A stretch of 64,000 nucleotides of DNA, taken from contig NC_034009.1 in the NCBI RefSeq assembly GCF_000346465.2, forward strand, positions 33,087,251 to 33,151,250, in the 5' to 3' direction. Shown here in pieces: positions 58,665 to 64,000 of this stretch. Each line of letters opens with the position of its first letter. Position 1 is the first letter of the stretch. This DNA is from Prunus persica (lineage: Eukaryota > Streptophyta > Magnoliopsida > Rosales > Rosaceae). Under the pieces are notes generated by a model. That model ran no database searches. It saw nothing but the letters and a program-made list of their open reading frames with translations, and was not told the DNA's origin. The position numbers and the translations under genes are program-made.

Positions 58665-59769
58665 GAGCAACTCCACCTATTTGTCCTTAGCCATGGCAAG
58701 GGGGGAGATAGGGCAGCCACTATTCACGTGAATAGTGGTTGCCCTTACAAATAGTATTTTGTGTTTCCACCCATTGCCATGGCTAAGGGCAATTACTATT
58801 CATTTTTTTGTTTTTTCACAACTTTTTTTTACTTAAATAATTAATTTTGATAATTTTTTCGGATAAGATTTTTGGGTTCCTACGTGTCAATACTATTCAT
58901 ATCGGATAAGATTTTATTTTATTAGTTGTATTGGTTGATATTTATAGAAAAAAGAAAGTATGAGGATTTGATGTTAAAAGTGAAGAGTATTGGTTGGTAT
59001 TTATAGACACGGGCGGACCCATAATTTTTTTAGCGGAGGTGCAATATTGGCTAAGTATGAAAAATGGTTTTTCGGAATAATCATTTTCTTAAGATAATTT
59101 TTGGCGGCTTTTATTACACATCAAATAAGAAAACTTGATTTTATGGGATTTTAATATGAAGTATATATTGACTTAATGAGCCATCATTTTTAGCCTAAAT
59201 CGTATTTTGCACTAAAACCGATTTTTCACATTTTGATTTGGTGGGAATTTAATTTTCTAGTATTTTTATTTGAATCCAAATGGGGGGTACTTCCTTATTT
59301 ACATTGTAAACTTAAGTAAATGGAGTAATATAAAAATAAATGAAAGTAAAAGGACAAAGACATTTACTTAAATGTTGAAAATGAAAATAAGATATAGAGA
59401 GAAAAATGTTGAGTATAAAGAGTGAATAATGGTAGAAGTAGAAGAAAATGTATGAGGATTGGTGTTGAAAGTGAAAGGTATTGATAGGTATTTATAGAAG
59501 AAAAAATCTGACTTTTTAAGAATTTTTTATAAAAAAAAAAAAAAAATTCGATTTTTTTTTATAAAAAATTTAATACTGGGCGATGACGTCACGCTGACGC
59601 AAGCCGTGACGTCATTAGCCTGGGTTTCGAATGTGGGCTGAACTGGCCCTCGGGCCAGCCCGAGTTGGTGGGTCCCACACGCAACCCGGACCTGGGCTGC
59701 CCGCTGGAACGAATTTTTTTTTCGACCCCCCTCCCAGCCTTGGGCTCGGTCTCTCCAGTGAAACCGCTC
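58665..59769. mobile_element. Non-autonomous PIF/Harbinger (Tourist-like) element, copy 2
   Basis: Ends GAGCAACTCC and ...CCGCTC, flanked by TTA at 58662-58664 and 59770-59772. It is related to the element at 5814-6986 but in opposite orientation. Shared internal words include gccactattcacgtgaatagt and gcctaaatcgtattttgcac. There is no transposase. Confidence 0.9.
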
Positions 59770-59772
59770 TTA

Positions 59773-61180
59773 GAGCTGCGGCTGCTGATAATACAAGAGG
59801 AATCAAAACTATTTACCTTACATACAAATGGACCTTCTATTTACATGAAACACTGCTTGCATGCATCAATATTCAAATATTATGCGTGTTACCTAAAATT
59901 ACATTGACTCTTACAATAAAATTAAGGAAAAAAAAATCCCTAATAAGGGTTGTAAACTGATATGATTAGGTTAGCATGGATATTTGTTTACATTGAAATT
60001 TTATAATGACATGAAACAGATAAGGCAAGCCATCATTTTCTCCTTCAATTGAAAGAGACTCACAACCCCTCAAATCTCGATGGAGACTTTGCAAACATTT
60101 GTCTTCACAAAAAAAAAACCAAGAAATAATAATAATAACGTGGAGGAGTAGTTTTTATTATCCAATTGTTTTTTATTGAGTTGAGGCACATGGGCATTGA
60201 GATTGGAAAATCGAAACACCGAGTCACACCAGACGAAAAAAAAAGCAAAAAAATTGTGTTGACTAAAAATTCAACAAACTGGCATCAAACCCAATTTTTC
60301 GATTCAAACCAATTTCAGTGCTGTTTCACACCTTACAAAATCGTACTAGACCGAACTAGACTAGCTGTGTTTTTTTTTAAAAAATTATTTAAGTCCAATG
60401 CTAAATTTCTAATCTCATAACTAATATTTCTCCAAACACAACTTCAAAGCACCTTTTTCAGGCCCAATCACCTCTCTCTACATGAAATTGAGTCGTTTGC
60501 AAATTTGAAAGTCTAAAAAATAAATTTTTTTGTTGAAATTTGTAAAAATAAATAATTTGAAAAACATATTAAAAAAATCCAATCCAAAATCGAAAATTGT
60601 ACGGAAACTAATTTAAACCAGACTAATCGATTTTATAAATTTTTTTTTTTAATAAAATCAGATCGAATCATATCGATTGAATAATACTAATTCCAATTCC
60701 AGCATGAAGTGGAAATCAAAACTGACCAGACCAGACCGTACCCATCCCTATTAACCCAAATTTATTATTATAGGCTTTGCTTGATTGAACCTTGTTGATT
60801 TGATGATATAATTTATACAGCAAAACAAAAGGAATGTATGTTGCCTCTTGGTGTTGGAAGTTGGAAGTTGGAACTTGGAGGAGGCAAATAAATGAATGAA
60901 TAATGTATCGTCATCATCAATCATCCAATTTTTGATCAGGAATCAGCGAATGAGGAATGAGATTGATCTGCCCTATCTGTAAGTTAAACGCTAATATATG
61001 CGGTCTGGTCTCTGTCAAATTCAGGATGTATGGGTCTGAACTTGATGTAGGCAGAGACATATGTGAATGTCATGTAATTAACTAATTATAATGTTGGTTT
61101 TAATATTTCTAATATTAATGTTGGTTTTATCTTATGGACCTCTCTTCAGGTCACAAGACAAAAAAAGCAAAAGGTTCACA
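59773..61180. other. AT-rich spacer
   Basis: No exon, RNA gene or complete element was recognised on either strand. Confidence 0.45.
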
Positions 61181-61252
61181 GGGGCATTCCGAGAATCGAA
61201 CTCGGGACCTCTCGCACCCAAAGCGAGAATCATACCACTAGACCAAATGCCC
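61181..61252 (-). tRNA. tRNA-Pro (anticodon UGG)
   Basis: The 72-nt gene folds as a complete cloverleaf on the minus strand. The acceptor stem is GGGCATT/AATGCCC with discriminator C. The D arm contains GGTCTAGTGGT. The anticodon stem CTCGC/GCGAG holds the loop TTTGGGT, with anticodon TGG at 61220-61218. The T arm is CCGAGTTCGATTCTCGG. Both internal promoter boxes are intact, and no intron is present. It is probably functional. Confidence 0.98.
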
Positions 61253-61859
61253 TCTGTGACATACGACAATGAATAAAACTTATTTATCTTCGTGACATTG
61301 TCAATTCTGCTTAACATGATTAAACCGAATTATAAAGAAAACGAGTCCTAAACAGCCTGCTGCTGCTGGCCCAATTCTACTTTCTGGGCCCTCCTACTTG
61401 CACAGCTTTTAAGCCCATAATAGAAAATTTAATCCCGTTACAACTTACAAGCCACAAACATAACGAGTGTTTTTCTTTCTTCCTTTCTGGGCCTTGGAAC
61501 CGAACAACAAGTTATTTAATGCAAAGCAAAGCAAACTTTGCTGATAAAAATACTCGAGAGATAAGAAACTCAAAATCAAAGACAAAATAGATTTTCCTAG
61601 TCAGCGATCTTAAACCACCCTCGCCGTCCCGGTTAATAAATATTTACGTGATAGCAAAATACTGCTATACCTGTTTCATATAAATTTTTCTGCTTCCGGT
61701 CAGTCCTCTTTCTGGTGGTGAAGGACCAAACCAAAGTCAAGTCACCAAATAAGTGTTTAGTATTTATTTTCAATGGATAATAAACATGGGGCCCACATAA
61801 GCCCAATAACCGGAGTCAAATAAACAAATCCAAGCCTTTTATGTATGGAAAATGTTAAC
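61253..61859. other. Spacer between tRNA-Pro and the foldback element
   Basis: No coding exon was recognised. Several gggcc and gcccaata motifs resembling plant site-II-like elements recur near 61380-61490. Confidence 0.4.
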
Positions 61860-62735
61860 AACTTTCTCTCTCACTTTCTTCTTTGGATCTTCTCCTTTTT
61901 TTGCTTGACATATGTTATTCTCCTTACACTTAAAACAATGTCATTAATATATTATATAAGTTAACTTTTTCTTTTTAAATTTACCCTTATTAAATGTATT
62001 CAATTTATCCAAAAAAAATTCATAACTTTCTTACCATCTTATTTTTTTTTAAAGTCAATTTTTTTTAAAAAAAGAAAATGTCTGATTTTTTTCAAAAAAG
62101 AGGAAATGTCTGTTTTTTTTTAAACACAAAGGACTTTTTTATTTTATTTTTTTCTATCTAAACCCTTTGTGTTATTTAAAAAAAAAAAAAAAAAGAGGGA
62201 CATTTCCTCTTAAAAGCAGATATTTTTTTTAATAAAAATAATTGACATTAGAAAAAAAATTAATAAAATGATAAGAAAGTTGTGAAATTTTTTTGGATAA
62301 ATTGAATACATTTAATAAGGATAAATTTAGAAAGCAAAAGTTAGCTTGTATATTATACTAGCCCCTTGACACATGCTCACGCATGTGCCAATTGGTTTTC
62401 TTTTTCTTTTTTATTTTATTTTTAGAATTAAGAAAAGATAACAGGGTAGTTATGTTCCATAAAAATAGGACCTATTATCTTATTTTGTTTTTAATTTTAA
62501 TTTTTTTAATATTAAAAAATATGAATTTACCATATTATCCTCATTTAATTAATAATTTCAATTCTTAATGTTTGAATTAACAAAGGGCATTTTCTGGTAT
62601 TTTGAATGTTTCACCATTCTCTGCCTTTTGCTTTATATATATAGATTAATGACATTATTTTAAGTGTAATGAGAAAAAAACATGTCAAACAAAAAAGAAA
62701 AAAAATTCAAAAACAAAAATTTGAGAGAAGATTAC
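61860..62735. mobile_element. Foldback MITE with long inverted arms, carrying a Helitron
   Basis: The left arm (about 61860-62180) and right arm (about 62185-62735, without the nested Helitron) are inverted copies. Shared words include acacttaaaacaatgtcatt on the left against its inverted partner on the right, and ttatccaaaaaaaattcat. The outermost ends are only approximate and the target duplication is not resolved. Confidence 0.7.
62358..62645 (-). mobile_element. Small non-autonomous Helitron
   Basis: Read on the minus strand it starts TCTATATATATAAAG. It ends with a hairpin (GCACATGC ... GCATGTG) and about 10 nt later CTAG, inserted between A and T: the Helitron signature. Removing it restores a host sequence that matches the other arm of the surrounding foldback element. 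It has no coding capacity (288 bp). Confidence 0.75.
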
Positions 62736-63529
62736 TGGCATTCATCAACGGTTCAAATATATTAGCGTGTCCCGGATTAGGTCGATGGGGTTAAGTGCAC
62801 TGGAAACAATCAGTCAGTCAGATATCTAGCAGCAGATGTACCCAAAGATTTGTTTCAGAAGCAGAAACCTTTCTCTTCAAGTGCATGTCAACCTCTTGGT
62901 CTTTGTACAAGACAAGAGAGAGAAGTGCCTTTTCTCCTTTCTCAGCTCTCACTCCTCACTCCTCCCTCCTCCCTCCTCAGACTCAGAGAGATTACACACA
63001 CAGACAGCAGACACAGCTAAAGCTACAGCTACAGCTAGAGATGCATGCAGCAGAGATGTCAGACTTCGATCGACTAAATACAAAAGAGACACAGCTTCAA
63101 TTCAATAGGAGGAGAGAAGGGAAGGGAAGTGTGTAGTTAATAGTTAATTGATTATGAATATATAACCTCTGTGTGTGCGCTCTGCTCTGAATGAAAAATA
63201 AATACTCATAAATTAATAAGCAAGCAAAGCACTATTTAATTAATATTTAATTTACGAGACTTTGGTTTCAAAATGCACAGAAAATGCCAATTTTGCACAA
63301 CCGTTACATCCCACGCGTCCAAACTACACTGTTCTCTTCTTTATTAACAACTCAACTTTGGTCAGACTATTTACTGTAGCTTAATTGCAAACTTTATCTC
63401 GGAAATCATACCTTTCTTTGCTTATCATCATTACTGTTATCTCTCACTCACTTACCCATCACACCCTTTGCCGTTCTTGGTTTTCCGGCGAGCTTGTAAA
63501 GAACAAGCCGCCGCCGCCGCCGGGAAGAG
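62736..63529 (+). promoter_or_regulatory. Upstream region of the ARID-HMG gene
   Basis: A TATA-like atatataa is at about 63157-63164. (CT)-rich and (AC)-rich leader-like sequence lies at 62930-63020, so the transcription start is uncertain. A CCG repeat (63508-63522) lies in the 5' UTR just before the ATG. Confidence 0.4.
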
Positions 63530-64000
63530 ATGTCGCAGGTGGCCGGAAACAAGGGCTCCAATGGGTTGCAGGGTAGGCATTATCCTGCACCCCATGCTAC
63601 CCATGAGGAAGTTATCAAAGACCCTGTTGTTTTCTGGGACACTCTCAGGCGCTTCCACTTGAAGATGAATACCAAGTTTATGTAAGCCTTCCTTCTTCGT
63701 CTCCTTGCAATTTTTTTCCTTCTTTCTTTCCTTGGTTTTACCGCAAAAGTTATTCTTGGGGATTTGCGCATGATCAGAATTTTAGATACACATATACCTT
63801 AGAATTAATGTAGTCTTCATGGGAACTTTTAAAGTTGAGCAATTTTTTGTTCCCCCCTCCCTCCCCCTCATTCTACTATATAGTGTATTATTTCACCTCT
63901 TCCTTTTTTTTGTTCCTCCAAAGGATCCCTGTGATTGGAGGAAAGGAGCTAGATTTGCACATATTATATGTAGAGGTAACACGGAGGGGTGGCTTTGAGA
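63530..64000 (+). CDS. ARID/HMG-box DNA-binding protein, 5' end (partial)
   Basis: Nuclear protein of the plant-specific family with an N-terminal ARID and a C-terminal HMG box, thought to bind A/T-rich DNA and bend chromatin. Two exons are visible, 63530-63681 and 63924 onward, joined in phase at FM|IPVIGGKELDLH. The N-terminus is MSQVAGNKGSNG. The ARID begins near residue 30 (IKDPVVFWDTLRRFHLKMNT) and the window ends within it (VEVTRRGGFE). The HMG box would lie beyond 64000. Arabidopsis At1g76110 belongs to this family and sits in the same neighbourhood. Confidence 0.87.

Noticed and set aside
62795..63136. 113-codon open frame upstream of the ARID-HMG gene
   Set aside because: The translation is Ser/Thr/Gln low complexity from CT/AC-rich leader-like sequence. 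It is more likely the promoter or 5' UTR.

Overview
This 64 kb window is plant nuclear DNA from a dicot, most likely Rosaceae (Prunus or a relative). The evidence is intron-rich genes with GT-AG introns, 5S-bearing Cassandra TRIM retrotransposons, chromodomain Ty3/gypsy LTRs, and MITE, Helitron, MULE and hAT elements in AT-rich spacers. The genus is an inference. Gene calls come from reading translations and splice sites by eye; no search was run.

Region 1 (1-17.9 kb) is a recent inverted segmental duplication. Two prolyl oligopeptidase (POP) genes of 12 coding exons each lie head-to-head at 1024-5716 (-) and 11778-16788 (+). An intact RopGEF gene (8009-10777, +) lies between them. The right arm carries a broken, inverted piece of RopGEF exon 3 just downstream of the intact RopGEF. 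A PIF/Harbinger element (5814-6986, TSD TAA) entered only the left arm, and the right arm keeps the empty site.

Region 2 (17.9-34 kb) holds a MULE-type element with a perfect 10-bp TSD, a MIR394 gene (- strand, mature miRNA 22788-22807), a hAT element with a palindromic array, and a complete 12-exon AMY2-type alpha-amylase gene (-, 413 aa). Region 3 (34-40.2 kb) has a Cassandra copy, a MITE inside a TA microsatellite, a PUS1/TruA-type pseudouridine synthase with an upstream ORF, and a single-exon F-box/DUF295 gene. POP, MIR394, AMY2, the pseudouridine synthase and the ARID-HMG gene at the right edge match, from memory, Arabidopsis At1g76140, MIR394B, At1g76130, At1g76120 and At1g76110, so the window is a conserved block expanded by transposons.

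Region 4 (40.9-56.2 kb) is an unrecognised gene (six-exon model, 300 aa). One intron holds a 12-kb composite retroelement (41263-53291) flanked by the 5-bp repeat ATCAT. Its left end is a Cassandra LTR and its right end is a Ty3/gypsy LTR, and the two families are joined at the primer-binding site. A second gypsy element (42072-46764, TSD TATAA) is nested in it, and both gypsy parts contain LTRs in inverted orientation.

Region 5 (57-64 kb) has a GDAP2-like divergent CRAL-TRIO gene (-), a second PIF/Harbinger copy, a tRNA-Pro(UGG) gene (-), a MITE with a nested Helitron whose empty site can be reconstructed, and the first two exons of the ARID-HMG gene, which runs off the window. Two runs of N (12798-12897 and 52135-52439) are assembly gaps inside duplicated sequence, and their paralogous arms suggest the stated sizes are wrong.
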